A stretch of 64,000 nt of DNA from Jackrogersella multiformis (lineage: Eukaryota; Ascomycota; Sordariomycetes; Xylariales; Hypoxylaceae), in NCBI GenBank assembly GCA_902806575.1, contig CADCXD010000001.1:3038001-3102000 (forward strand). The letters run 5' to 3'. Below the pieces are notes generated by a model. It did no database searches and was not told where the DNA came from. It worked only from the letters and a program-made list of their open reading frames with translations. The position numbers and the translations under genes were made by a program. Shown piece by piece: positions 23,013-34,315 of this stretch (position 1 is the stretch's first letter; each line of letters begins with the position of its first letter).

Positions 23013-24636
23013 CGTGTCTAGCAATGCCTGAAAGGAGATCGTAGAATCAGAAACATCTTTTAGGCGAGGACCCTTAGAGGTATATAAACCGTGTTTTAGA
23101 TCTTCAAGTAACTTATCGGTAGATTACATACTATACCTTCCTAGATGGAAGGACTTCCTGCAGGTCGCAGGGCTCAATAAGGCAGGTCAGGTTCCGCAAG
23201 TCCCTTCTTTTGATTTTCCCCCGCAGTCGATCTGGCAGTTTAAATCGTGATGACGCCACGGTTCTAGACCGAGTATATTACCCTCAGACGGACCTTGCAG
23301 AAAATTCCATCTGTATCTCGATTGCCAATATACAGCAGACAGTTTCGGTTAAAGGGGAAACTTGCAGTGCCGGAAAGCTTAGCTGCGGCTGTTAGTCATG
23401 CCAATCCCTTAACCTAGAAAACTACTCTATCCCTTCATTCGTTCTTTTCAAGTATTGAGGATCCCTATCTCCGGGAATTAAAATAATCTCATTAGATTAA
23501 TATACGCAAAAACAACCAATGTGACGTTGCTTTCAAGGAGATATACAACCATTCAGAGATGATACTTAACCTAGATGTCTACTGTAAGGTTACACTATTA
23601 CTAGGTACGTCTCCTGTACGTAAGATACCTAATTAAAATGACACGATAACTTCACATATCTTTTTATTTTATCGGGTATTTAAAAGAGTATCGATGACCG
23701 ACTCAGTTGCGGCTCTTGCTGAAAGCTTCGACTTATAAATTACGGGTAGGAATATAATACTATGTTTCGTTCTTGTCCTTGGATACTATAGGTACTTATA
23801 TTTAACTCTCCAATATTTAAAATAAAGAAACACCGTTATATTAAAGTTAGCCTCACAAAATACAGCTTAATATTAACTGCTAAAGTACCTAGGTACCTAA
23901 TTATACCAATTATTAAAACATAGAAGACTTGTTAGGTAATAAGAAATTATTATGCAAGATCTAGAGAAGTTCCCATTCGAAAACTTCAAGAAATAGGTTA
24001 AATCCTCTGGTACTATTAACTATTGCAGCAAGCTAAAGTCCGAGGACTCGCATAATTATATCCAAACATTATCCAGGAAGGGGCTTTAAAACTCTCAATG
24101 TGGTAACGATGCATGTATGAAGAAAGGGGTAGTATACCTATGGTCTTAACAAGCCGTTCTTAATCCTTAATAACTAATCTTAATGATTGTTAAACTTAAT
24201 CTCCTGACCGTTAAAGACACCCGATTTAAACCTCGTAGAGTTAGGCGCCTTATAATAAATAATGATATTATATTTAACATGTTATCAACTAGTTACCGTT
24301 GATCCTTCCTTATTGTTAGTAGAGAATATGTAAGTCTTATCTTTAAGTATTTACTTAGCTTTGCTGGAGTTAACTAGGCCGTGGCTCTATAAAGTTAGCC
24401 GTGATATTTAGTTAATCGTTTTTAATGGTTAAGTATATCTTTAAACTTCATACGGTTTACATAGTTACTTTTATAATGGCGGAAGAACTTAAATTACTAT
24501 AGAACTATGTTCATAAGCAGTATATGTTCAGGGTTTTCGCAGTCCAGAATTGTAAAAATAAAAAATCATCTTCCTACATCTCAATTATTCATTTCCCTCC
24601 TCCCTCTTGGGTATTCTTATTCCAGTTCTCTTGTTG
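23013..24636. other. AT-rich intergenic region
   Basis: The first 400 bases should include the GH2 promoter. From about 23480 to 24500 the sequence becomes strongly AT-rich and TpA-rich, with CCTAGGTACCTA at 23886-23899. This looks like a mildly RIP-affected or decayed region. No gene is seen. Confidence 0.5.
23081..23087 (-). promoter_or_regulatory. TATA-like element of the GH2 gene
   Basis: TATATAA (TTATATA on the coding strand) lies about 70 nt upstream of the ATG at 23012. The position fits a core promoter. This is inference from sequence only. Confidence 0.35.
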
Positions 24637-24867
24637 CTACTTCGCAAGGGTTGCCAATTCGTTTAGTAGCTCGTTGAGCTTCATGTCCAAGTCAGCCATT
24701 CTGTCCCTGATCTCAGCGAGACCATTTGCCAAGTCCTCCTTAACTTCCTCGCCTTGCACCTCATTATAGAGCTTCGAGAAAACGACTTCTTGTTCCGTTT
24801 CCATTGCTAATGCCACCTGCACATAACTTATGTGATTTTTAATCTCAGATTCACGGTCGTTTGACAT
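24637..24867 (-). CDS. Small acidic coiled-coil protein, 76 aa, hypothetical
   Basis: This complete frame starts at an ATG (24867) and ends at 24637. It is highly charged and predicted to be helical. From about residue 40 it shows a heptad-like pattern of Leu/Met/Ile (DLANGLAEIRDRMADLDMKLNELL), so a coiled coil is likely. The N-terminal half is also helical. Codon content looks protein-like, in contrast to the AT-rich flanks, and that is the main reason to believe it. I do not recognise a family. It has no signal peptide or membrane segment. It is isolated between AT-rich stretches. It may be a real small gene or the surviving exon of a larger, decayed one. Confidence 0.4.
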   Translation of the reverse strand: MSNDRESEIKNHISYVQVALAMETEQEVVFSKLYNEVQGEEVKEDLANGLAEIRDRMADLDMKLNELLNELATLAK

Positions 24868-25832
24868 TGTTGCAATAAACCTCCGATTTTCGTAATCGAT
24901 GCGTACTTTTCTCGACTCGGATATCTGGTTTTGGGCGGCTTAGTGGTTTGTATACGTAATTGACTATTCTCGGTACGAATATGATCTCGGTTGTGGGTTG
25001 CTTTACGAGTTATTGTTAAAAGATGTAGGCTACTTGAATGTGCTCGGTGATTCTAGTTTTCGGTAAGGTCGATAAGGATTGATGGAAATGGTTAACCAGA
25101 GCAGGGCGGAAGCAAATACTAAATAGCAAAGTTTACAGAGATGATTTTCATGTGTACTCGGATCAGTACTTATTATTACTTCACAAACTAAGTGACACTC
25201 CATGACTTCGTGGGCTTTTATCTCTTTAGTTGATCAAGTAGGTAGCAATTTATTTTTTAAGTGAATCACTTATAGATTATCACTCAGTTCCATCCCATAT
25301 ATAACTTGTTTGCGAGTCTTCCCTAACTTCTACTGCAATTAGCGTATCATGAAACTGTAACTGATGCATCCAATAATGCGAATTATCATAATGGATCAAG
25401 ATTGATTAAAGATCCTTGCATTATATCTTTTTCAATCTATGACTCTTCGGCCACTTGGTTGGTGCTTATTAGCGATCGAGTCACAATAAGATTTTTATTT
25501 AGCCCCTTTTCATGTATTATGTGAAGTTGGCGTGATGTGATAAATCCATTCATTCCAAGAACCCTGGGCCCAATTCAATCTACTAATGCTACACAAATAA
25601 TCAATCATTTTACCTGAGTCGCTATCATGAATGACTCAATCGTATTTATTGTGAGGTGTGATAAAAGTTGTAAGATTATATAAGTAACATCCGTATTTTG
25701 ATTTATTGAGGTTAAGGGTTTCAGTGTTTCAGGGTTGGGGTTGGGGGTTAGGGTTAGGGTTGGCGCATTTGTAATCTTGCGGAGTTCCTAATATACTGCA
25801 TCTCCTTATAGCCAGCTCCATCTCTGCCGTAT
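24868..25832. other. Intergenic region with a telomere-like tract
   Basis: No gene is visible. An interstitial telomere-like tract lies at 25735-25762 and is described separately. The rest is AT-rich and TpA-rich. Confidence 0.5.
25735..25762 (+). repeat. Short interstitial telomere-like tract
   Basis: Two perfect TTAGGG units are preceded by degenerate GGTTGGGG units and followed by GTTGG. TTAGGG is the telomeric repeat of filamentous ascomycetes. The tract is under 30 bp, so it could be chance, a repair scar or a transcription-factor site. Confidence 0.55.
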
Positions 25833-26582
25833 CTAAGATGCAGTTTCCGTTGTTGATATTCGTATTTCGCCAGCCGCCTCCGTGGAGCTTGTATTCGTCT
25901 CTATATAGAGTGTATTTTCCGTGTAGGTTGTACTGGTGTCGTCTCGAGTGCTAATATTAAAGAGCCTTAGAAATCCTATATAAATGGCTGCGAAAGGAGC
26001 GCAGAGCGACATCGTAAGCTAAAGCCAAAATCCGACTCCGATCATCCATAAGGGCCTGAGGATGTGGTTTTTTGGGATTCGACTCCTGAAATTTAAGGAC
26101 TCTATGTCGTTGCCGTTCAGATTTTCCTTGATAAAGATTACCACAGTATATCCTATATAAGCCTCCCAAGCGCCAAGAGAAACGGCTAGCAAGGAGAACG
26201 ACGCTATGGCTAAGGCATTTTTATTCATTTCTATATCGTGTTTCCTAGTTCGAGAGCTTAATAAATTGGCGAATGCACTCGAATAGACGGCAAGTATCAA
26301 ATCTTGGTTGGGTGGACTATTATTAAACTGAAGAAATATAAAAAGATAAATACAAGCAATCACCTTAGGGTTTTAAATAACAACTTACAGGTATTACTGT
26401 GAGAACTGCAAACAAGTCTTTTCGACATCCATCGTCATGTGCTCGCCTTCACTGACTCTGATAGATACTTTATCATACTTAAAGGTAAGGGCTGGGCTTG
26501 GACCCTTTGCTGGTGTTGCTTTGTATGAATGATAAGTCGAACCACCGTTACGCGGGCATATTAAGTGTAAGCTACTTGCCAT
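25833..26582 (-). pseudogene. Probable broken gene for a multi-pass membrane protein
   Basis: A proposed model is exon 1 at 26582-26398 (ATG start) and exon 2 at 26316-25833, with an 81-nt intron (GTAATA...ATAG). The joined frame is 223 codons and has one internal TAG at 26019-26021. The frame continues on both sides of this stop. Exon 2 has hydrophobic stretches at NALAIASFSLLAVSLGAW.. and at MIGVGFWL-stop-LTMSLCAPFAAIYIG, so the stop falls in the middle of what reads as one membrane helix. CAG to TAG is the change RIP would give. The downstream tail is Thr/Ser-rich. I recognise no family. The start lies directly against the RIP block, leaving no normal promoter. Alternatives are a real short protein ending at the TAG, or a different intron layout. 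Confidence 0.4.
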
Positions 26583-26589
26583 TTTTAAA

Positions 26590-29500
26590 AATCCTTAACA
26601 TTACCATTACTTTTAAAATTATATTATTTAACTATTTTTAATTTAATCGATTTTAAGTTTAAGTAAATTATAATTATATAAGTTTTTTTCGATAATTTAT
26701 AATTTTTATTATTATTTACGTTTTAATCGAATAAATTAAAAAAACTTTATATAAAATTAATTTTAATTAATAAAATATAAATTTTTAAATTTATAACGTT
26801 AATAATATTTAAGAAAAAATATAAAATTAAAATTTATTTTTTTAAGTTAAATTTTCCGAAAAAAGTAATTTTATATTTTATTAAGTTAAAAACGATATAT
26901 TTAATTAAATTTTTTTTATTTATTATTAAAAATAAAGTAAAATCGAGTTAAAAACGCGTTAAAAAAGGTAAAAATAAATTAAAAACATTAAAATAATTAA
27001 TTAATAATAAGTCGTATCGGTTATAAAAAGTAAAAAATAAAACGATAATTTAATATTTAAAATATTTAATTATAACGTTTTTAAATAAAAGTAAAAAGTT
27101 TAAATAAAAAGTTAAAAATAAATTTTTAAAAGTATTAAAATTTATTTTAAGTTATATATAATTTTAAAAGTTAAATATAATTATATAATTAATTAATTAA
27201 TTAAAAAATAAATATAAATTATACGATATATCGAATTAAAATTAAAAATATTTTAATAAAAGTAAATTTAAAAATATTAATTTAATTAAGTAATTTTAAA
27301 ATTACCGGTAAACGTTACCGGTAAAAAAAAAAAAAAAAAGCGATAAAAAAGTTTACGATAAACGCGAAACGCGTAAAATTAAATTATAAAACCGTAAACT
27401 TATTAAATAATTATAAAAAATTAAAATAAAAAGTTAAAAAATAATTAATTTTAAAGGTATATATTTTAAAATATATATAATTATAAATATAACTTTATAA
27501 TTAATTAATTAATTAAAATAATATATAAGTTAAATATTAAAATAATCGTTAAAAATAATTAAAATAATTAAAGTAAAGTATAATTTTATTAACTTTCGGT
27601 AAAAGTTTTTAATAAAAATATTTTTTTAACTTTAAATTATTTAATAAATTAAAGCTTTAATATAATATAATTTATATTATTAAAATCGCTTAAAAAATTA
27701 TATAATTATTTATAAAAATAAATTTATTTAAATATATAATAAAAAGTTATTTAAGTAAAAAGATTAAAAATAATTTATAAAAAATAAAATATATTAAAGT
27801 TTTAAAAGTTTATTTTAATTAATTCGAACTTACGGTTTAACGTAAGAAAATTTATCCGGTTATTTAATTAATTACTTACGTATAATATAACCGTTATTTT
27901 TAATAATTTAATTTATAATCGTTTTAATATTTATAAAAATTTTATTTAAATTTAAATATATTTTTTTACGTTTCGTCGATTATATTTTTTATAATTTTAA
28001 TTTTAAATATTTATTTTAAATTATAATAATAATTAATTTAATTATTAAAACGTTAATAATTTTAATTATTTTTTAAATAAAAATTATATCGTAAATTTAT
28101 TAAATAATAAATTAATATTAATTATTTTTTTAATTAAAACTTTTATATTATTTAAATCGTAAAATATTTTTAAAAATATTTTAATAATTATTATAATTAA
28201 ATTAAATTATATAAACTTTATATTTTTCGAAATAAATTTTAAAGTTTTTAAAGCTTCGTTTTAAAAAATTTACTTATTATTTAACGGTTTATTTTTATTA
28301 TAATTTTTTTTTAATAATATAAAAACCGGTTAAGATATTTTTTATATTATTTAATAAGCGATAATAAAATTTTATTTATTAAAATAATTATTAAAATATA
28401 TCGTATAAATTTAAATTAATTTTTTCCGGTTTTTTTACTTTAAAAATAAATATATATTTAAATTATAAAGTTATAATACGTAAAATATATATAAAAGGAA
28501 AAAAATAACTTATATTTTATTAATATAATATATAATTTTTTTAAAAAATATAATAATTAACGTAATCGTTTAAAAGTAATAACCGTTATTATTTAAAGTT
28601 ATTAAATTAAATTTTAAAAATAAAAATATCCGTAAATTATTTAAATATTAATTTAACCGTTTTTAAATTTTATAAATCTAAAACTTTTAAATCGTTTATT
28701 TTTTTATTAAAAAATTATTATTATTATATAATTTTATCGGCGTATATTAAAAATAAATTTAAAACTCGATTATTTTTATTTATATATTTTAATATTAAAA
28801 TTTAAGTTTTATCGTTATTAATTTTTACGATAAAATATTTTTATTTTTATTTTATTTTTATTAATATTATATAAATATTAAAAAAAATAAAAATTATTAA
28901 ACCGAAGTAAAAAAAATAAACGTCACGTGACTTTTTAATTAATTATTTTTAATTTATACGAATTATTTTATATATTTTTACACTTATTATTTTATAACTT
29001 TTATTTTAAATTTTATTTTATTTAATAATAACTTTTTTTATTAATCGTTATTAATTTATATATTTTAAATCGAAAGAAACGTAATCGTTTAAGTTTTTAA
29101 TAAAAAACTTAAGTAATTATTTTTATTTTTTAAAAACTTCTCGTTTTAATTTAATAATAATTATTACGAGATTTAAATTTATAACTTTAATTTTTAAAAA
29201 ACCGTATCTTTATAAATAAAACTTAAATAATTTTTAAATATAACGTTTTAAAAATATTTATTCGTTTAATTATATATAATAAATTTTACATTATAATTTT
29301 AATAATAAGTTTTACGTTATATTTTTTTATTACGATTAATTTCCTTTAAAAGTTATAACTTTATAATAATTTTTATTTATTATTTTTAATTATTTATTTT
29401 TAAATTATTATAATTATTTTATTAATTTTATTATTTAATTATTATAATAATTTAATTATTCGATTATATAATTTATAATTATTTAATTAATTTTATTATA

Positions 29501-29758
29501 TCGATTATATTAATTATAAATTTTTATAATTAAGATTTTATTTAATTATTTTAATTTATAATTAAATTAATTTTATTAATTTTAATTATTATAACCGAAT
29601 CGATTTATTAAAATTATTATAATTAAATTAATTATATAATAATATAATTAATTTAATTATTTAATAATTTTATTAATATAATTATAATTATTAATACGTA
29701 TTAAATTAAAACGAGAAGCTTTTAAAAAGTAAAAATAATTACTTAAGTTTTTTATTAA
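26590..29758. repeat. RIP-type AT-rich block, about 3.2 kb
   Basis: This is almost entirely A and T. The remaining C and G sit mostly in CpG, CpT or CpC, while CpA and TpG are nearly absent (rare exceptions near 26983, 28924-28930, 28980 and 29291) and TpA is extremely frequent. That is the pattern left by repeat-induced point mutation, which turns CpA into TpA in duplicated DNA. There is no frame above 60 codons. A doubled palindrome TTACCGGTAA (27302-27311, 27315-27324) followed by an A tract stands out inside. Both edges are sharp, on the left at the start of the broken membrane-protein gene and on the right at an inverted repeat. The parent element can no longer be identified by eye. Confidence 0.85.
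29097..29758. mobile_element. 662-bp segment bounded by 58-bp inverted repeats, RIP-degenerate
   Basis: The arms at 29097-29154 and 29701-29758 are reverse complements with two visible mismatches in about 58 bp, both of the C/T or G/A kind that RIP makes. They share the words AACTTAAGTAATTATTTTTA and CTCGTTTTAATTTAA. Each arm ends outward in TTAA. The interior is AT-rich without a reading frame. This fits a MITE or the end part of a DNA transposon, now mutated. The right arm ends exactly where normal sequence resumes. A target-site duplication cannot be proven in such AT-rich flanks. Confidence 0.55.
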
Positions 29759-30031
29759 TCAAAATGTACTAATCATATTAAATTCGTTAATCGGGGTATA
29801 TCAGCTGGACCGTGCTTTACTGGAGAAATGGAGAAAGTTGCCCCACTGTGGCTCGAGCTTTGAAGAAGCCTCTTCGACTTAGCCGACCGACGTCAAGCTT
29901 CAATTAGGTTTAGCAGCTTATCAAAGTGACGATCAAAAAATTAAAATAAAACCCAAACTCTCCACTCCAAAAACGAAACGCATTTAATATCTAATGCACC
30001 GTCAAAACCTTTGGCGACAACATCCGATGAA

Positions 30032-30882
30032 ATGTTCACTCCCGCAACCACAGCAACCCGCGTTGGCGTCCTAGGCACCCGGGGCACCCGGGGCCTCAAG
30101 CTGCAGGTCGCATTTACGAGAGGGGCGAATTGCCAATACTCGTCGCTGGCCTCTCTCGCGCAACGACGACCACAACCACAACCGCAATGCGCTGCCCGTA
30201 GCGCCAAGGCCATTCCCTCGATCAGGACGCAGTTGATCACCAGAAGACCCGCGCGCGTGCAGTTCCAGTGCCAATTTGCTGCTCGCCGTCATGCTTCCAC
30301 TACGGCCTCCCCCATCCCGGAATCCTCGACTCCCACTCCCACTCCCGCTCCCGTTCCCGCTCTCGATTGGAATACCTTTTTCATCTTGCGCAAAACCCGA
30401 CGACGCTTCCAGCTCGTCAGCAGCCTCTTCACCATGACAGTCGGCGGGTCGGCGGGCGCTCTTCTGCTCGTGAGTATGGATATGGACTGGCTGTTGACCA
30501 AGGTCCCAATGGACCCTTTCTTCGCGCTGGGCATAATGACCCTGAGCTTCGCGGGCTTGGGCTGGCTGGCTGGGCCGAGCTTGGGTTCGGCACTGTTCTA
30601 CACGTTCAAGCGAGGCGTCAAGAAGCCGATGGCCATAAAGGAATCCGAGTTCTTTGCGCGCATCAAGAAGAACAGAGTGGATCCCAGTAACAGCTCTTTG
30701 AGCGGGAATGCTGGTGAGTCATCTTGGCTGTTTAGATTGTATTGGGGGAACTTGGTTTGCTAATAAGATATGACTCGCTAGTCCCCGATTTCTACGGCGA
30801 AAAGATTTCTAGTGTGGCAGGTTACAGACAATGGTTGAAGGACCAAAGGGCATTCAACAAGAAGCGCACAAGCTTCGTCTAA
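30032..30882 (+). CDS. PAM17: PAM17, presequence translocase-associated motor subunit, 260 aa
   Basis: Two exons: 30032-30713 and 30782-30882, with a 68-nt phase-1 intron (GTGAGT...CTAG). The start is the ATG at 30032; the frame is open upstream only from TTG. The N-terminal 115 residues are Arg/Ser/Thr-rich with few acidic residues, a typical mitochondrial presequence, ending in a Pro-Thr-rich linker. The conserved core runs from DWNTFFILRKTRRRFQLVSS through two inner-membrane helices (about 142-160 and 175-205, the second Gly-rich) to FKRGVKKPMAIKESEFFARIKKNRVDP and the C-terminal VPDFYGEKISSVAGYRQWLKDQRAFNKK. Pam17 assists the PAM motor at the TIM23 channel in importing matrix proteins. 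It is convergent with UBA4, whose stop lies 287 nt away. Confidence 0.96.
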
Positions 30883-31169
30883 TGGCGAGGGGGGCGTCTC
30901 TAGGAGCCGGCCAGATGGAAGGGAAGACAATGTAAGGAAGGGAATGTGCGGCTCGAATATCTGCGCAGTTTTACGGCTTTCTTGTCTGCAGGTGGTTATT
31001 GAGAGGGTACATCTCACCATAAAAAGCAAAAGCTACTAAAATGAATGGGCTGGCGTTCGGTACCTCTCCCTCATGTATTAACAGCAGCAGGAATCGGTAT
31101 GGGTATTGGAATGGAATCTCCCTTCCATATTGGCGTTTAATTGTTATATGCATTCTAGAGCATGAGGGA

Positions 31170-32645
31170 TTATGTGAAAGGCATTGTTTTGTCGACTTCG
31201 TGCTTCCAGGCAAGCATACCACCCTGGATGTCGCCTACAAACCGTCCTCCACCCCTATCCAGGCCCATTTCTTTCAATCTTTGTGCTACTAACTGTGAAT
31301 CATTTCCTACCCGGCATATAACATATATTGCTGCATCTGCTGGTAGCGACTCTGGGATGTATTCTGGCTTCAGATTCTCATCATTGCCAGTTGACTTACT
31401 GCGGGACTGCCACTTGGAGAATGGCACGTTTATTGCGCCTGGTATGCTAGCAATGTCAAAATGTGTTTCTTCGCGGACGTCTAATAACAGGTGTTCCTTA
31501 TCAGATTGTTTCTCTAGAATATTGTTATATTCTGTGGCGGTGATTCTTTCCTCGGGTTTCATCAACTTGACTGGCATAGTCACCCCGCAGAACTGGACGT
31601 AATCCAACGAACCAGATCTGAGATCTTTTGGGGTTAATGTCGAGCCGGAAGAACAAGCAAAACAGTTAGGTCTTCGGCTTCTCATCCTGATGGATCGGAA
31701 TGGCGTAGTAGAAGTAGCCGAGAACAAAAGTAGGCTAGGTGTGATCGGCTCCCTTGACATCAAGCTTGTTTCTTTCCCGGCTCTGGCGACAATCAGTTTG
31801 ATAGCCTCAAGTGCTTGTAGCACACCCATAACGCCCACAACTGGCCCTAGTATCCCGCCCTCGCCGCAACTGACTACGCTGTCGGCGGGAGGTGGCTTGG
31901 GGAAAACGCAGCGGTAGCATGGACCGCCATATGTAGCACCTTGAGGGGCTGGCGGGTTATTTAATACGATCAACTGTCCGTCTGTCCGTAGGGCGGATGC
32001 GGAGACGAGCGTCTTCTGCAGCAAAACGCAGATGTCAGATATCAGGTACCGGGATGTCGGATGGTCTGTACAGTCGAGGACCAAGTCGTACTTGGAAACG
32101 ATACCCTCTGCATTCTGAGGTGTGAGATGTTCCCTATAGGGGATGTACGTCACTTCCGAGTTAAGTCCTCGACAGTACTCGACTAAGCTGTCTACCTTCA
32201 TCATACCAACCCTGGGCGTGCTGTGTGCGATCTGGCGATGCAGATTGGAAATTTCCACAGTGTCGCCATCGACGATTCCAAGCGTGCCGACTCCCGCGCC
32301 AGCTAGATATGCAGCTGCCGGACACCCTAACCCTCCAGCACCGACTATCAACACGGCGGCGGACTTCAGGCGTAGTTGGCCTCTGATGCCGACTGTAGGC
32401 AAAATAAGCTGACGGCCGTAACGGGAATATTCTCCCTCTTTTAATGGCCATTTCCCTTCGGAGGGTGTCTCGGCAGACTGCTCAAGATCTGGTTTTGAGT
32501 AGAAACTCTGGTCCTTATTTTGATTCAAGTCGGGTGACTCGAGATCGGATAGTTGTGTTCGTAAATCTTGGAGTTCTTTTTCGGCCTGTGAGATCTTGTG
32601 ACGCAGCTGCTCGGCTTTATTGGCTATTGAGTCCATAATGCTCAT
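31170..32645 (-). CDS. uba4: UBA4, adenylyltransferase and sulfurtransferase (MOCS3-like), 491 aa
   Basis: This is a single exon. The ATG at 32645 is chosen (MSIMDSIANKAEQ); the frame is open upstream only from TTG, and a second ATG lies three codons on. A coiled N-terminus (1-40) precedes the E1-like ThiF/MoeB domain: RYGRQLILP (75-83), nucleotide loop VGAGGLGCPA (101-110), DGDTVEISNLHRQ (126-138) and adenylation-domain Cys260 in SVVSCGEGGILG. A zinc is held by CYRC (243/246) and CFAC (328/331). The C-terminal rhodanese domain (about 365-491) has the persulfide Cys444 in YVICRVGNDS. The enzyme activates the carrier Urm1 for thiolation of wobble uridine in tRNAs and protein urmylation. In filamentous fungi (CnxF) it also serves molybdopterin synthase. 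All catalytic residues are present. Confidence 0.97.
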   Translation of the reverse strand: MSIMDSIANKAEQLRHKISQAEKELQDLRTQLSDLESPDLNQNKDQSFYSKPDLEQSAETPSEGKWPLKEGEYSRYGRQLILPTVGIRGQLRLKSAAVLIVGAGGLGCPAAAYLAGAGVGTLGIVDGDTVEISNLHRQIAHSTPRVGMMKVDSLVEYCRGLNSEVTYIPYREHLTPQNAEGIVSKYDLVLDCTDHPTSRYLISDICVLLQKTLVSASALRTDGQLIVLNNPPAPQGATYGGPCYRCVFPKPPPADSVVSCGEGGILGPVVGVMGVLQALEAIKLIVARAGKETSLMSREPITPSLLLFSATSTTPFRSIRMRSRRPNCFACSSGSTLTPKDLRSGSLDYVQFCGVTMPVKLMKPEERITATEYNNILEKQSDKEHLLLDVREETHFDIASIPGAINVPFSKWQSRSKSTGNDENLKPEYIPESLPADAAIYVICRVGNDSQLVAQRLKEMGLDRGGGRFVGDIQGGMLAWKHEVDKTMPFT

Positions 32646-34285
32646 AGCGCTGAGAAGGGATGGCGCCAACTAGCGTTTATGACGACGTTGAGGCTGACGA
32701 GGTGTGTAAATCCCAAGAAGGTAAGAAGCTATCTCGGGATAACGTTAGCGTCTATGAGGTACCTAGGTAGGTATTCAATGCGGTAATGCGAGTAATTGGA
32801 TTTATTACGTAATGCGATTATATGCTCCCCCACTTACACTAGGTACACTAGATCAGTCGATCCTTGTAACCGAGGAGACTTCTTAATATAGGTACACTAG
32901 GTACATATGCATATATGTAGGAAATTACAGAATTTAATGCTTTCCATGGCCTGGTTATAAACTTGTAAACCTGCAAACTAAAGGGATTATTGATATACCT
33001 CTGTCAATCATATCAAGACTTGGTACTTACGTACCTACCTAGACAGTCATGCACAATGGGAATCCCGAAGTTCTGGGTCTACGGCTTATGGTTCGTCAGC
33101 GGATAATGTCTTGGCTTTTATTAACTAGTGTACCTCCTGGTATCATCAGATCTACCAATCCTTAAGTCTGTCTCTTTATGTACATAGGTACTTTCCTCTC
33201 AAATTCGACATCTTTTAACAACCTGTCTTACCCAATAATGTATTTTTTTTATAATTCAACGAAACGAACCATGACATCCCTTACATAATGTGTAACACTA
33301 ACTCATTCGCATCTCCTTCGAAAAACGGATGGCCTGGTCTATTTAAGCAAGCCGTAGACGTCTAACCCTCTGCTCGAAGGACAACCTATCCTATACACTC
33401 CACCAGACCTGTTAGTGCGTTCAGGTTCGATTCCTGTTAGCGCTATTGGCATCTCGCTATGGCTTCCTACCCTTTATGGATGGTGCCGCCACTGACCCCC
33501 ACTTACAAAATGAGTGGGTGTGCTAATATGCACCGTACTTTACGAGCCTCTCTTATAAGACATCAGCTGGAAGTCCATCGGATGCGATGCAAATTGCAGA
33601 AGGTCTCAAGTGACTCTTTGGGAATTCACCTGTCGTCATCTACCTAGGTAGGTACCTAAGGTAGCTCAATAGATACGGCTGTACGGTTCCATCGAAACAA
33701 ACATCCGCTGCACGTTGTGGCGCTATGGTATCCTTCGTAGGCCGTATTGTCCTTCGATATTATAGCTCTACACTGCCTGGGCACGGAGCAAAACGGGTCC
33801 AGCTGGAAAAGTCGTTTCTTTTACGTACTTATTCCTAGGAGTTCTTAGTGTAGTCAAGCTAATGGTGGAGTTAAGGGTTCGAGAAACTCTTCTTCCCTTT
33901 TTCCAATTTCCGCCCTACCTAACGGTTATTAATCCGAATTTGGTCGACTATTAGAATTCGACAAAATGTTGTCAAGATGATTATAATATGTAGGATCTCC
34001 TATGACCGGGTAAGGGTCCCCAATGAATGGACATGACGTCTTCTGCCACGGAATATAATGAGGAGAAGCAAAACAAGCACGTAAATAGGACGAGAGCAGC
34101 AGTTCGAACTTTTATTACCTACCGTGACATGTTTTAGGTACCTATGTGATGTACCTACCTAGATATGTACCTAGGTACCTAGGTATAAAGATTTATCAGG
34201 CTTCAAAGGGAGAGGAGCGGGGAGGGAGGGAGGCGGGCAGGGTTGGAAGTTAGTTCTGTTCTAGGCCTTAAACCGGATGTTGTGT

Positions 34286-34315
34286 TAACTGCAAGTAACT
34301 GCAAGTAACTGCAAG
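34286..34315. repeat. TAACTGCAAG tandem repeat, three copies
   Basis: Three perfect 10-bp units lie in the 5' region of the NUC-1-like gene. Confidence 0.8.

Noticed and set aside
33405..33450. T-arm-like GGTTCGATTCC suggesting a tRNA gene
   Set aside because: The flanking sequence cannot form an acceptor stem, and no anticodon or D arm fits on this strand.
33459..33647. 62-codon ATG frame about 110 nt after a TATTTAA element
   Set aside because: The promoter-like spacing is attractive, but the peptide has no recognisable pattern; chance is the simplest explanation.
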